Below, in pieces: positions 42,801 to 54,119 of a DNA stretch of 64,000 bases. The notes beneath the pieces are model-generated. The model saw only the letters and a list, made by a program, of their open reading frames with translations. It made no database searches and was not told where the DNA came from. Position 1 is the stretch's first letter. Each line of letters starts with the position of its first letter. A program made the translations under genes and the position numbers. Source of the DNA: Clytia hemisphaerica (Eukaryota; Cnidaria; Hydrozoa; Leptothecata; Clytiidae); assembly GCA_902728285.1 (NCBI GenBank), contig CACVBU010000749.1:210352-274351 (forward strand), read 5' to 3'.

Positions 42801-43463
42801 TACATCTCCACCATATTCGCCTTCGTCGCCTTCCAATTCAGAAGATAACGGTGAAGAAGAAAGTGAACGTCCAAAAGGTAATAAATTTTTTTCTTGTTGT
42901 AAATTAACGGAACAAGAAATCCGTGAAATGACGTGGTAGTGGAAATTCGAAAAGGCTTTACTCGTGGAAAAAATTTTGAACAAAACTCTTAGAATGTTAC
43001 AACCATGGAAAATATGATTAGTAAACTGTTAACTGTAAAAATTGCAATTTGGAAAGCATAAATTAAATTTAGATAGGTCATTTTGATGATCAAAGTTGAT
43101 CAAGCTGAACAAAACTTACAAACAAAATAATAGAACTTTCCTTTTTTGTTAAATATCATTTATTATGTTTCAGAATTGACATACATGGACGTGTTAAAAG
43201 TGGGTCGTATCTTTTGTACCGGGAAGGGCAACCAGGCCCCTTCAAAACCATTATTGTTTAGAGTTGCTGGTGAATTCGATTTCCATGCATCAATTCGAAA
43301 GACAATTGATGTTATTACTCATGAATTCGGTACGTGGCTAATGGAGAAAAATTATGTTGTCGCTGTTTCGCCACCAATTTCTGGGTATTTGGATCTCCTT
43401 TTCCCACGTGGAGAACCAACTTGGTGGGATACAAGCGACAACAGTCAAGTATTGCTGAAGTAA
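33896..43463 (+). CDS. SAM-domain protein, 14 exons, about 514 residues
   Basis: Exons: 33896-33983, 35139-35352, 35653-35869, 36626-36682, 36955-37026, 37983-38093, 38312-38383, 38743-38826, 39176-39256, 39568-39600, 39954-40062, 40232-40253, 42783-42877 and 43174-43463. All sit between AG and GT, and every phase agrees; total 1545 bases. Exons 1-2 encode a sterile alpha motif (LTTEEVSSVLEDLTMQHLSE, then FDKMGIPIKEIIEFQTLF), a helical protein- or RNA-binding module. Exon 3 is basic and helical (LTKRVMGVLRERRRQIRNG). Exons 4-13 are Ser/Gln/Lys-rich and look disordered, with basic patches (FSKKKKA) and an acidic one (SEDNGEEESERPK). Exon 14 is a compact conserved-looking domain (ELTYMDVLKVGRIFCTGKGN to WWDTSDNSQVLLK) that I do not recognise. 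Function unknown; perhaps a nuclear scaffold. Introns 1, 3, 5 and 12 hold mobile elements. Confidence 0.7.
34256..34768. mobile_element. MITE in intron 1 of the SAM gene
   Basis: About 513 bp with terminal inverted repeats of some 33 bases starting GGCGGGCATCACAAATAACT, closed by the complement ending ...GATGCCCGCC at 34768. No ORF of note. The flanks share an imperfect TTTTGTATTGG-AATC repeat, so the duplication is not cleanly resolved. Confidence 0.75.
34928..34950. repeat. GATA microsatellite
   Basis: About five tandem TAGA units in intron 1 of the SAM gene. Confidence 0.9.
36129..36494. mobile_element. TA-flanked MITE in intron 3 of the SAM gene
   Basis: 366 bp between TA dinucleotides at 36127-36128 and 36495-36496. 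Inverted ends CACGTTTTTTTTTATTAGAA and complement. It has internal copies of 'CTAAAATNTGGCTGAGNCTGG' in both orientations. TA duplication and MITE size suggest a Tc1/mariner-mobilised element. Confidence 0.75.
37151..37840. mobile_element. MITE-like long inverted repeat in intron 5 of the SAM gene
   Basis: The left end reads GTGTAATTTAAGATGCACGA and the complement of the right end reads GTGTGGTTTAAGATGCACGA. Both continue through CTAACGATTTACGAT and a GATCC.TGCATAAA block, giving imperfect inverted repeats of about 65 bases around a 560-bp centre. No coding capacity; target duplication not resolved. Confidence 0.7.
41058..41220. mobile_element. Incomplete G-run MITE end
   Basis: CCCGGGGGGGGGGG at about 41058 followed by 'GTAAGGGTGGAAATGAGCAA' and 'CTCTAAGGGTT' units recalls the nested MITE at 19904-20262. 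No matching right end is seen. Confidence 0.4.
41220..42416 (+). pseudogene. CR1/L2/Jockey-like RT C-terminal fragment, split by a MITE
   Basis: Same family as 10495-11340 on the other strand: EKDLGVIIDSDLTFEAHIF, FVRPHLEYAHVVWSPR, INVIEGVQRRATRLV, LPSLKTRRQVGDM, then after a frame change at about 41680 VVKNLHIYDES and KPWNDL. The MITE at 41847-42324 interrupts it. To the right of the MITE the frame resumes as EEIVEAPSLKKVFKERL and ends at a stop at 42414-42416. It is 5'-truncated and lacks the catalytic part. Confidence 0.75.
41847..42324. mobile_element. TA-flanked MITE with 31-bp perfect inverted ends
   Basis: 478 bp starting CTTTAATGGGATAAATTTTC and ending with the exact complement, flanked by TA at 41845-41846 and 42325-42326. 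Removing it with one TA rejoins the RT reading frame in phase, which confirms the insertion. The inside is full of CGCGAAA/TTTCGCGG motifs. Same superfamily as 52118-52541. Confidence 0.88.
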
Positions 43464-44130
43464 TTTTTAACTTTTTCAAATTTTAAGTAACCTTTTCGTG
43501 AACGTTACATAACGTATACAATGTTCAAAGTATCTGTACAGAATGATCATTTTACTGAGTCTTAATTACTTTTGATTAATTGATCATTGTTTCTTATGTT
43601 GCAATTTGTATAAAAAATTAAGTTTTTGTTTGCTGGTAGTAGGTTTTCAATCCCTATTACTTGAATATCCCTTTGCATTGCACTCCCATATGTATCTAGG
43701 TAGTTATTTATATATTTTTTATATCTTTTAGGTATTTTTTATATAACCTGTCAGTCAAACAAAGAAAAGACTGTATATTTTGTTTTATTTATCATCAGCA
43801 TTGAGATGTTAAACTATGTTAGGATTTTTATCGAGTTTTTTAAGTTTTTAGACATATCTTTATATATTTATATAAAAAAGAAAAATGTGTATATTTATTT
43901 CAAGAATAGCTTTGGGATATCAAATTATGTTTGTATTTTTATGCCCATCCTTTTGGCAAGGAAAAGATTTTTAAGTATATTTTTAGACAATTTTTAAGCT
44001 TTTGAACATTTATACACACAACTTTGTACTTACATGTTTATCTTTTTACTTTTACTTTTCATTACGTTTTACGAAAAACAGTTCATATTTTGCAAAACCT
44101 TCTTTTCTATTTTCTATTTTATTTGGGAAA
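43464..44130. other. No gene seen; 3' flank of the SAM gene
   Basis: Very AT-rich, with chance ORFs made of Phe, Ile and Tyr. Probably 3' UTR and intergenic. Confidence 0.5.
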
Positions 44131-44660
44131 TAGCAAAACACACGCGTATGCGTTTGATCAAAGTTCTTTTGGGATATTTGATTTCACATTTAGGAAATAG
44201 CAAAACACACGCATGTACGTTTGACCTAATCTTTTGAGATGTTTGATTTCACATTTGGGAAATAGAAAAACACACGCGTGTACGTTTGACCAAAATCTTT
44301 TGGGATATTTGATTTCACATTTGGGAAATAGCAAAACACACGCGTGTACGTTTGATCAAAATCTTTTGGGATATTTGATTTCACATTTGGGAAATAGCAA
44401 AACACACGCGTGTACGTTTGACCAAAATCTTTTGGGATATTTGATTTCACATTTGGGAAATAGCAAAACACACGCGTGTACGTTTGACCAGCATCTTTTG
44501 AGATACTTGACTTCACATTTGGGAAAAAGCAAAACACACGCGTGTTCGTCTGACCAAAATCTTTTGGGATACTCGATTTCACATTTGTGAAATAGCAAAA
44601 CACACGCGTGTGCGGTTAATCTAAATTTCTTTGGATACTTGATTTCACGAATGTGATATC
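44130..44660. repeat. Minisatellite, ~66-bp unit, about 8 copies
   Basis: Unit: 'TTTTGGGATATTTGATTTC', 'ACATTTGGGAAATAGCAAAA', 'CACACGCGTGTACGTTTGAC', 'CAAAATC'. Successive units start 64-67 bases apart. Each holds the partly palindromic core ACACGCGTGT. Because 66 is divisible by three, both strands stay open over the array; these ORFs are not genes. Degenerate CACACGCGTGTG motifs continue to about 44800. Confidence 0.92.
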
Positions 44661-47460
44661 CAATTTCACAGTTCAAAAAATACGTTTGAGTTTTTAGTAT
44701 TTCCCACTCGTGTGAAAGTTTGCAAATTCACACGCGTGTGATTCGCGTGGGAAATAGCAAGTTAACAATTTGTGATTATTGAATTTCACACGTGTGTGAT
44801 TTGATGTCCACTCTATCAAAAGTAAACCTGTACAATAAAATTGCAAAAACTTACCCTTAACACACACATACCGTGGAGCAGACTATATGAGTGTCCCCTG
44901 GAGTATTTCCAATGAATAAGTCAGTTCAAATTACCTTAGAAGATTTTCATATATTATAAAGGGACGACGTTTATTCAAAAATTTGAATATAATTTAGATT
45001 ACACACTTCTATAGAGAACAAAGGCAAGGAGAGGACTGAAAAATTGGAGTAATCAGGCATTCTCTTCAATAAACCTCAAAGAATCTACTCAAAGCAAACA
45101 TAAGGAATAAAGAAATACTCCATTAGAAAAAATACTTCCTGCTGTCTATCATATTTTTCTTTTCTCGTTAGATGAGGTCATTATTAGAGGGCGACGTTTA
45201 TGCCTTAATCAGACTTTTAGGTGCGACCTTTATTAAGTTTTAGATTTTACCCTCTTATCTGCTCAAAAAGGAACCCATTTTTTACTGATTTTGCGAAATT
45301 ACGATCCCTGAATTTCCGATGTCCGAATGGAGTGGGAATCAAAAAATAATTTGGTCTGTGCAAAACAATGGAGGGGCTATGATATGGCTCCTCGCCCCCC
45401 CCCCCTGGTGGCACGGGACCAGATCTATTACCGTGAAAAGTACATGCTGAAATTATATATCGACCCGTGCCGACTAAAGGAGATTCTATTCAGCGCGTAA
45501 TTAACGCAGAGAAAAGTAACCATAACGACAATCCAAGATCTTACATCAAGTTCAAAGTTGATATTTTCATTCGCGTAGTTGAAAACACAACTCAAAAATG
45601 TCATCCTATCATAACATAAAGGTCTGTCCATTATTTCAATTTCATTGAAGTAACATTACCATAATTAATAGTTTACTAACTACTGTTATACATTTGGGAA
45701 TCATGTAGAAGATTTCTTTTAAAAGAAACGGGTCAGTTGAAAACGTTGAGTATTCAATTACGCATCCGAATTTAGGATGTTATTTCTGGAGTTTTTATAA
45801 GATACTTCAGTAATTGGTCATTTGAAGTAATAAAAACGACGCATTCTTTAGAAAAAGCAATAAAATTGTTGTATTACTGGTTAACGACCAACCAAATCAA
45901 GAAAGAGCTTGTAAAACTCCAACTTGTCCCCCGAATTTGGCTACCTATTTCCCCCTATCTTCGTACGGGGAAAATGGCAAATCAGTGCTGAAAATATTGT
46001 AATTTTCACTTACAGAGGAACTTTAGATTGAGAAATCCAAAAAATATCAATAAAAATACTCTAGGTACCAAATTTGACTTGAAATAAAGGAGTTCTTAAA
46101 CGAAAATTTACCAGGGATTCCCCCTGTTCGCCCTGGGTTAACTCGGATCCATGATGCTTTTCGGCTTTGAAAAATGAAGAATCACTTACCTCTAATTACT
46201 GTGTATAGGAATATGATATCTGTGACCGGAATTAATAATTACAAACTTCAGCAAACTCAGGACTCAAAACTGAAAGAGTAAATGTGACTTAATTTAGGCT
46301 GAAAGTGTGATTTTGCACACATAGACAAGTGAGTGCAAATATTTCCATTTAAAAATAAACCGATTTTTCAAGGATTGCTCTACAACTCAGTTTACACGCC
46401 TTTTTTATAAGAATGGTGGGACTGAAACAACCTGACGCGTGATTATCCTGGTGATTATTCAGCAGTTTTCTTGCGCTGACCTAGCAAGTTCCTTCCCACA
46501 AACCAAATTTTCTTAAACCGCCCTTTTCGTCTAACAGGCTAGCGCTGACCTTGACTATTTATTTCCTTCTCTAACCGTTTAGCAGCTTCAAATCAGGCTG
46601 TGACAGCGATTTTTTGGCTTTCCATTCTTCCGGTCTGCAAAATTGTTTTAGGCACCCAAATAAGTACTCTTGGGTACGGAATAAGCGGGGGGGCTGGAAT
46701 AAAAATGTCTTGGGTGGAAAATTATTCAAAAGGAGGCTAATACAGCAAAATTAAGACAAAAGAGGGAACTTTCAAAAACATTTTCCCAAAAAATTAGTAA
46801 GCGGGGGGGACGGCAATTAGGTACCCGAGAGTAACCAAAATATGGGTACCCAACGTTTTCAACTGACCCAAAAGAAACTTCAATTACACTCGGAGGTTTC
46901 TGGTGAATTCGCCAATAGTACACATGCATATTGTTGTTAATACAGTCTGCTAGACATTAATATGGTAATACTTGCTCTTCATCTTTGATTTTTGCTACAG
47001 TGATTAAATTGACAAATGCGCCATAAAATTTCTCTACTTGGTCTTCCAGAGGTTGATATGTTCTTTGAAAACTCAAACTCTGATACTCAGGGTTTATTAG
47101 AGGAAATGGGTAGTATTTTATACCCGAAGGGCTGGATTTCGTGCTTTGGCTGAAAAGTGTGCCGAGATTAAATCCTACCTACATCACGTGACATTACAAT
47201 AGAATTTCAGCGATTGACCAGTAAGAAGCTTCGCGGGTTTTTCGAAAACAATTGCAATAATATTTTTTGCAATATTCACTTTTTTTTGCTTGGAAAAGCT
47301 TAAAGCAAGACATCTAGCCCTTTGGGCTTTATAAATCTGTGGTGTAACCCCCTCCGCCTTGGCTCTGTCACTTTCAAAAAAGCCCTGTTGTAATAGGGTT
47401 AATCGCATTAGAGGAAATTGGTAGTAAAAATATTTGTGTCGGTTAATTAAGTAAAAGTAA
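44661..47460. other. No gene seen; remnants of repeats
   Basis: No credible coding region in 2.8 kb. A C13 run lies at about 45399 and G-runs at 46688 and 46803. A solo MITE end lies at about 46392 (TTACACGCCTTTTTTATAAG). Confidence 0.45.
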
Positions 47461-47463
47461 GTA

Positions 47464-47715
47464 CATGCTTTTTTTTTTATAAGAATGGTGTAAATCCATT
47501 TCATCTTGGATATTCTTAACTTTTTTGGGAAAATCATCCTAAAATATTCTTACAGCATTCTTATTACTTGGGGGTAATTGGCAATTTATAATTTAAAATG
47601 CTCTAAAAATGACATTCTTTGCTCGAATAGCAAAATTCCATGATGGTGATATTCTTAGCATATTATTAATTTTTTGGCCATTTTCATCATGGACATTCTT
47701 ATAAAAAAAAGCGTG
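47464..47715. mobile_element. TA-flanked MITE
   Basis: 252 bp, ends CATGCTTTTTTTTTTATAAG and complement (CACGC...), between TA at 47462-47463 and 47716-47717. Same end type as 36129-36494. Confidence 0.7.
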
Positions 47716-48925
47716 TAGTAGTATATAAGTATAAAAAATTGAAAGAAATTGATATTCTCCAAAAAAGACCGGACCTTAGGCATTCAACCGGTTCTAGAGA
47801 GATACACATTTTATCCCTGAAACTGAGCATGGATTGATAATGCAACCTAAAATGATTGAAATGAGGCATTTTCGATGATATTTGGTATCAAAATGTGTAG
47901 TGCCTGAAGATTTTCTAATAAGGTATCCACTAAAACGTGCAGCCAAATTACTCAAAACAGACGTCAAGGATAGAAATCTAACGATTTAAGATTTGGGTCT
48001 CTTGGTTACGCAACACTTTTAATGAGAATGCTGAGAACTATTTTGTTAACTTCTTTAAAAAAGTTTTGTAGTCTGATTTGAGGAGAGAATACTTCGAACA
48101 ATTCATTAGAAGTAATCGGTTATTTCTAGAATTGTTAAAACAAAAAGTTACTTCTTTAAGTAAAGTGACCAGCTACGAAAAAAAGTTTTTCTTTGGATAA
48201 CAAACATAACTAAAAACAGATGAATATAAATGATAAAAATAAAAGTCGGATACTTCGACACTACATATGAACAAAAAGTGCACTTTTTAAAAGCGAGCAA
48301 ATTTAATATTTTATGGACGAGTTTTAATAAGAAGAATTTCTTTTATAAGAGCAGGCTCAAAATCGCTAAATTTTAAGAATCCTATTTACAGTGACCTTAG
48401 AAACTCAACGAATGCATAAGAACAAAAGTAAGAAAGAGATTAAAATATGTTTGTCTATTCAATAGCACTGAAAATACAATCTTCTGACAGTACATTTTGG
48501 AAAATTTTGAGTGAAAAAAAACTTTTTCAGCTAATCTTTTAATCTTAAGAAAAACTCAAGAAAATCTTGTTCAAAACCAAATTAGGAAACAGTTAAGAAT
48601 CGTATCGTAATTCGTATATAAAATAGAGTGTACAAGTTTTAAAAATTATAAAAATTCTCGATTGTCGATTTTTTATAATTATTGTCTGTGTTTTCGTGGA
48701 CAACTCAGTTTTACATTTTCACAGCGATTCGCATCGGGATTTTCTAGCCGCGGGAAAGAATGAAATTGCTGATTTCGGTCACGGCACTTTCTTTGCTGCG
48801 GAAAATAATAATGCTGCGTCAGCAAAACTTTCTGTCGTTGCACGGAAACAACATTCCAACAAGTTTTTAAAACTGTTTTGTTTTAATCAGTGGAGTCTTT
48901 TTGGTTGGTTATTTCTCATCAAGTC

Positions 48926-49819
48926 ATGGATTTCAAGCAAATATTTGTTCATTGTTGCAGAGAGTTTAAAGAGAATGTTTCTGGTAAGTTGAGGGAACAC
49001 AACAATTTTCGAACCAATCCCACTGAAGGTGTAGTGAAGAAAGTCCAGCACTATCCTATTCATCGGTCAATCTTTGATTCATGTTTTAAAGAGGGCAGCC
49101 TACTTACTTTAAGGTTGGTTTACAAAATTTTTGGTGGGCGTTCATGTGTAAGGTTCAACCAACATGGCGATATTTCTTTGATTGCACCTCTGTATTATGT
49201 GGTTTCTTCTGGCGGGCATGTGGATTTATGTAGAGGTGACATAGTTCTCCCTGTCTGCAAGCTACCATCATTTGATGAGGAGGAGATTTTTCAAGTATTT
49301 GTTCCTAGCAGCTCAGACTCTAACGTTACAGAGAATCCCATTTGTCTAAGTGACTTGTTGCCAATCGATGACCCGTCTGTACTTCCGGAAGAGTGCTTAT
49401 TAGGGCATACAATCACAGTCTCTGATAAAGACAATTATGCAAGTGTTAAAACTGGACACACTCTGAAAATTGGTGATTTTCTCGTTGTCCGTGGCAAAAA
49501 TTACAAAATAATCGATATTCATCCTGACGATTTCTCAACAAGGGTAGAATGGTCTCGAAATATGATTTACGTCAACAGAAAGTTTGAAACAAATGCTAAC
49601 AATCAGCCCCTTCGCTTCCGTAGGATGATAAGTCTAAATGGAAAACTAGTATCTGTGAAAAGTTCTCTTCTTCACTCTTATCGTAGTATTACAATTACGT
49701 TCAAAGAAAATAGAAACAAGAATCTTCACGGTAACATGGAAATAAATTTCAGCTGTGCACTATTTAATTCTTCTGGATATTATACAAGAAGCCTTGCAGT
49801 ACCAGAGGTAGATATGTAA
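48926..49819 (+). CDS. Unrecognised single-exon protein, 297 residues
   Basis: ORF from ATG at 48926 (MDFKQIFVHCCREFKENVSG) to a TAA at 49817-49819. The open frame extends upstream to about 48890 and is preceded by TTTTAATCAG, a possible splice acceptor, so an upstream exon is possible. Content is well mixed and coding-like: HYPIHRSIFDSCFKEGSLLT, FGGRSCVRFNQHGDISLIAP, a segment resembling a beta-barrel (GHTLKIGDFLVVRGKNYKII), then KNLHGNMEINFSCALFNSSG. No signal peptide, membrane segment or catalytic motif is obvious. It converges on the minus-strand DDE-like gene that ends at 52571; I cannot tell whether the two belong to one element. Confidence 0.6.
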   Translation: MDFKQIFVHCCREFKENVSGKLREHNNFRTNPTEGVVKKVQHYPIHRSIFDSCFKEGSLLTLRLVYKIFGGRSCVRFNQHGDISLIAPLYYVVSSGGHVDLCRGDIVLPVCKLPSFDEEEIFQVFVPSSSDSNVTENPICLSDLLPIDDPSVLPEECLLGHTITVSDKDNYASVKTGHTLKIGDFLVVRGKNYKIIDIHPDDFSTRVEWSRNMIYVNRKFETNANNQPLRFRRMISLNGKLVSVKSSLLHSYRSITITFKENRNKNLHGNMEINFSCALFNSSGYYTRSLAVPEVDM

Positions 49820-51113
49820 AGTTTTTGTTTCATTTTTAATACTTTAATCTTATAAATTTTAGTGAGACTAATTTTAGCGTTTTACAGCGAGTTTTCCCTA
49901 TTTTCACTATAATAAATCTTGCTAAAACACGCCAAATTGCCAGATAGCTAAAATTTATCCGCGCGATACATTTTTATCAATAGGAAGGGTTTCAGTGCAA
50001 AGAAATGCTAGAAAACAAAAGCGATCAATAATGTAATACGAGTATTCGCTAAAATAAATCCAAAAAAAATCAAGATTTTCCTGACTCACTAATATACGAT
50101 AAAATAAGTCTCGCTAAAATTTCTACAACCAAGTAGATTGATTTCACCAGTGTTCACTTCAGCTACTGTACACATGTTTGCAATGCTCTACTCTTTTCTT
50201 GCTTTAATGCCAGTTTTTTTTATCTCTTTGAGTTACTGTGGCTGATTTGGACAAGGGATTTTTTTATTTTCTGTTTTAAACGTTCAGCCGCATGTTTAAA
50301 ATGTTTCATACATTTGGCCGCTTGATTTTAAGATGTGCGGCCGGATGTTTGCGATTTCCTGTCTCTAAAATTTCATGTTAAATTTTTGTAAATCAGTGAC
50401 CAGTTTGTTCCAGTTTGTTTTGTTTATGTTTTCTGGCCCACTGCTAGACTGTAGGCTTACCTTTAGTGTTAGCTTTTGTCGTCAAATTTAAAAATTAGAA
50501 CAGATTTTACTCCTAAGTGATTTCTTTTAGCTGCTTTGATATTAAACAGTTTGAAAAATTGTGAAGCTTATACTTGAGTACTAAGTTGTCCTGAAAAGTT
50601 CCTTATCTAGTGTTTTTTTAGTTTTCCCTAGTTTTATTAGCAAATTTTTGTTATTTATATAGCTACACAGAGTTGTATTTTTGCTAGTGTTGTTTTGAAT
50701 TTTAGATTTTGATGAATTTTCAGTCTAAACGTATAATATATCAGTTTTATTTTGTTTGTTTTGTTTCTCTCTTGTTATCCAGTCCATCACTTGCCTACTA
50801 GCAACTATCCTTCTTTAGGCATAAAATGAAAGCAGTGAAATAAATTATAGAAATCGTTCCGTGAAATTAACTATTTTCTTTTGAAAAAAAAAATTTACAC
50901 TTATTACTTTTGAAAATTGAGGAATGTTCAGTTTCAAACCTGTGTTAGGTACTTGCTTAATGCATTAAATCAGGTAAGTTTGTAATTGGCACCTCTCACC
51001 TAACAGCCAGCAACTCCTCAATTTTTTAACGTAATAAGCTGTAATCTATTGAAAATGGAGTAAAACCCAACTTAAAAAAAACGCATATTTTAACGCAAAC
51101 AAAAAGACTGGAT
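49820..51113. other. No gene seen
   Basis: 3' flank of the 297-residue ORF; AT-rich, T-rich stretches, no ORF with coding character. Probably 3' UTR followed by intergenic DNA. Confidence 0.5.
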
Positions 51114-51673
51114 AACAGACAAAGCAAAACGGCTTTCAGAAAATTATTGCCGGATAAAAAATTAAATTCTACTTAGACCTCACAAAAATTTGGAAATGAA
51201 CGTAGAAAAATCCCACCGAAATATCATTGTAATTTTCTTTTTCTAGATAAATCAAAAAAAAATATTCCAAATAAAAAACTAAAAAAATACTGCATAATAA
51301 ATTAATGTGCTTTCTTTTCCAATCAGCTCAAGCAAAATTATGAAAATTTTACAGAGCTGAAAGAAAATAGAAAGTTGTCTTTGATTATTCTATAATTATT
51401 ATAACAGACAAAGCAAAACGGCTTTCAGAAAATTATTGCCGGATAAAAAATTAAATTCTACTTAGACCTCACAAAAATTTGGAAATGAACGTAGAAAAAT
51501 CCCACCGAAATATCATTGTAATTTTCTTTCAAAAAAAAATATTCCAAATAAAAAACTAAAAAAATACTGCATAATAAATTAATGTGCTTTCTTTTCCAAA
51601 CAGCTCAAGCAAAATTATGAAAATTTTACAGAGCTGAAAGAAAATAGAAAGTTGTCTTTGATTATTCTATAAT
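51114..51673. repeat. Tandem duplication, two copies of ~290/270 bp
   Basis: AACAGACAAAGCAAAACGGC starts at 51114 and again at 51404. The two copies are almost identical; the second lacks a short block around TTCTAGATAAATC. A recent local duplication of non-coding DNA. Confidence 0.92.
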
Positions 51674-52117
51674 TATATTCATAATTTACACATGAAAATA
51701 AAATATACCCCTATCAACCTTTAGCGATGTGGTCAGCATTTTTGGCTGGAATTTGCTTGGTTCATTACCAGTTCCTTCAAAAGCCTACCGCACTGTTAAG
51801 GGTTGATAGGTGTATGATAAAAAATACTAGGAACATTCTTAAAAATAAATTAGTTATATACACAATGATAAAAACTAGGAACGTTTTAAAAAACAATTTT
51901 TATATTATTATTATTATTATTTATAAATACATGCATTCACAGAAAAAAAAGTAAGAAAATGAAATTTAAGCATTAGAAAAATGTGAATTTGCAACTTCTA
52001 CCTGAACAAAAAATATAGGAAATATCTCAGAAAATTGTCACCAAAACTGCGATCAACATAATTCTTTGATCAAGAATTATACAGTGAAAAAAATACTACC
52101 TACTTTCAAAAATAGTA
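51674..52117. other. No gene seen
   Basis: AT-rich. An ORF at 51727-51954 ends in a low-complexity Ile/Tyr run and is not convincing. Confidence 0.5.
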
Positions 52118-52541
52118 CCTTAAGGGAAGAAATTTTCGCGGAAACTTAATTTCGCGGTTGGTTAAATTGTTTTATTAAATTTCACGGATCGCTGAAATAT
52201 TAGATTTTTTTTATTTGACTACACGTTGTTTTTTATAAGAAACACCTTTATAAGGAACCTGAGGGTGACATTTGACAGTGAATCTTATGAAAACTCACAA
52301 ACTATACACGTATTTCAAAGAAATGTTATTAAAAATTATGAAAAATTTCGCGGTTCGCCTTTTTTGAAAAATTTAGCAGTAATTTAATTTCGCGGTTCAT
52401 CGAATTTGTAAAATTTCGCAGGAATTTAATTTCGCGGATTGGCGATTTCAGAAAGTTTCGCGGGAACTTAATTTCGCGGTTTTAGGCAAAAACCGTGAAA
52501 ACCGCGAAATTTTCTTCCCGCGAAAATTTTTTCCCTTAAGG
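52118..52541. mobile_element. TA-flanked MITE, CGCG-rich
   Basis: 424 bp with inverted ends CCTTAAGGGAAGAAATTTTC and complement (one mismatch), between TA at 52116-52117 and 52542-52543. Many 'TTTCGCGG' motifs, as in 41847-42324. It carries a solo end of the T-run MITE family near 52225 (TACACGTTGTTTTTTATAAG). It lies just downstream of the stop of the minus-strand DDE-like gene. Confidence 0.8.
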
Positions 52542-54119
52542 TATAAACCCAGGATCATTGTCTTGTTAATTTAATCGTCAGGATCAGAATCTGAAAAGTG
52601 CATTATTGGCTGGTCAGGATGCATTGGGCAGCTCTTGTTTTTTTTGTTGTGACCTTTTTGTTGGCACCTTGAACAACGGACTTTGCAGCTAGGCTGATAT
52701 ATACTTTCCGGATAGTAAAATTGTTTCCAACGAAAAAGTCGTGTGATTGTAAAAAATCTGTCCTTGTCCAAGTTTGTGTTATTAAGCTCCATCGTTTTTA
52801 TTTGCTTGTTTAAATGCTCACCAGCGTTGCAGTTAAAGCATCCATAACCAAATCCGAGTACAGACCAGAATTTCATAAAGTCCGCAATGTGGTCGCGCAA
52901 TATGTGCAGATAGGGTTTCCTGCCTGTTGACCGTCCAAGAGAAAAGCGTTTGAATGTTTGAAAAAAGACTTCAACTCTTTCTTGGAAAGTGTCAATACGT
53001 TCCAAATCTACTGTTGTTGCTCTGATATCTCTTGCCAAATCTCTGAATAACTCATACAGCTTCATTACTTGCCTCATTTTAGAAAAGCTCTTATCATTTA
53101 ATGCCTCATTTTCTTTGATGAAAAAGCTAATAAACTTTCCAATATTGTCTTCGAAGTTTTTGCAGTCTCTCCCAATCATTTTCAAAGATGAGTTACCGTC
53201 ATAGTACTTCTTTTTACTGAAAATAGAAATTCAAAATCTGTGACAAGTCTATTTCCTAACTCTGTTGATCCTACAGGGAAATTACTTTGAAAGGCTCACT
53301 GCGTTTAATCTCCCTGAACTATAATAACATTAAAATAATTTAAAAGATAATGAGAAAGAACTTAACCTTTTGAAATATGATTCGATTTGAAGAGCCAAAA
53401 AGTGACAATTTATGCTGCGTAAAGCCTTGGGAAGTAAATCTTGTTGTTTTCTATCTTGAATGATATCAAACAAGAAGTTCCACAAATATCTGTGGTGTGC
53501 AAGAATCATGTGCAACCCACAGGGAACAAGAAGCATCATTTCAAAGCAATCCAATAGGAGCGGTGCCTATAATAAAAAATTGTAAATTTTAAAAATTAAA
53601 AAAAAATTCTTAATAAAAATGGTAATAAAAACCACTACCATTTGGGTTATTTCCATAAGAAAGGGACAACATTTGTCACCTGCACAGTATAGTATATTTT
53701 TCCATTTGTGTAAAATTTAAAGTTTTAAATAAAATGCTGTAATATTGAACTTGGTTGCATATTTTTAAAAGTACATCAATTAGATTCTCTTACTCATAAT
53801 ACTGTTAAGTTTACTTACATACTGCCCAAAATGACTCTGTTGAAACTTTGTAAATTCTGCTGTGTCATGCTTTGGATTCGCACCAAGTACCCTAACTGCT
53901 TCTTGACCATCCAGTGATATTTGCGACATTGTTTGTAGTTCTTCTGTCTGTGCATCATTTTTATCCCATTCTGCAATCGGTTTTTTACAATAAAAGCAGC
54001 CATATAGACTGGTGCAGGAACACTTGCCTAGAACCTCCTTTACAAAGCAAAGATCTGCACACATGATTGGCAAAATATTGAAATGTTCTTTGTTGTTTTC
54101 AAATTCAATCGTTAAGCCA

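Noticed and set aside
43806-44237. Phe/Ile/Tyr-rich ORFs
   Set aside because: Expected by chance in AT-rich DNA.
44130-44660. Possible CRISPR array
   Set aside because: Units are contiguous, about 66 bp and similar throughout, with no unique spacers; the host is eukaryotic.
44226-44676. Overlapping ORFs of 106-125 codons on both strands with repeated 22-residue units
   Set aside because: They are the translation of a 66-bp minisatellite; the length is a multiple of three, so no frame closes.
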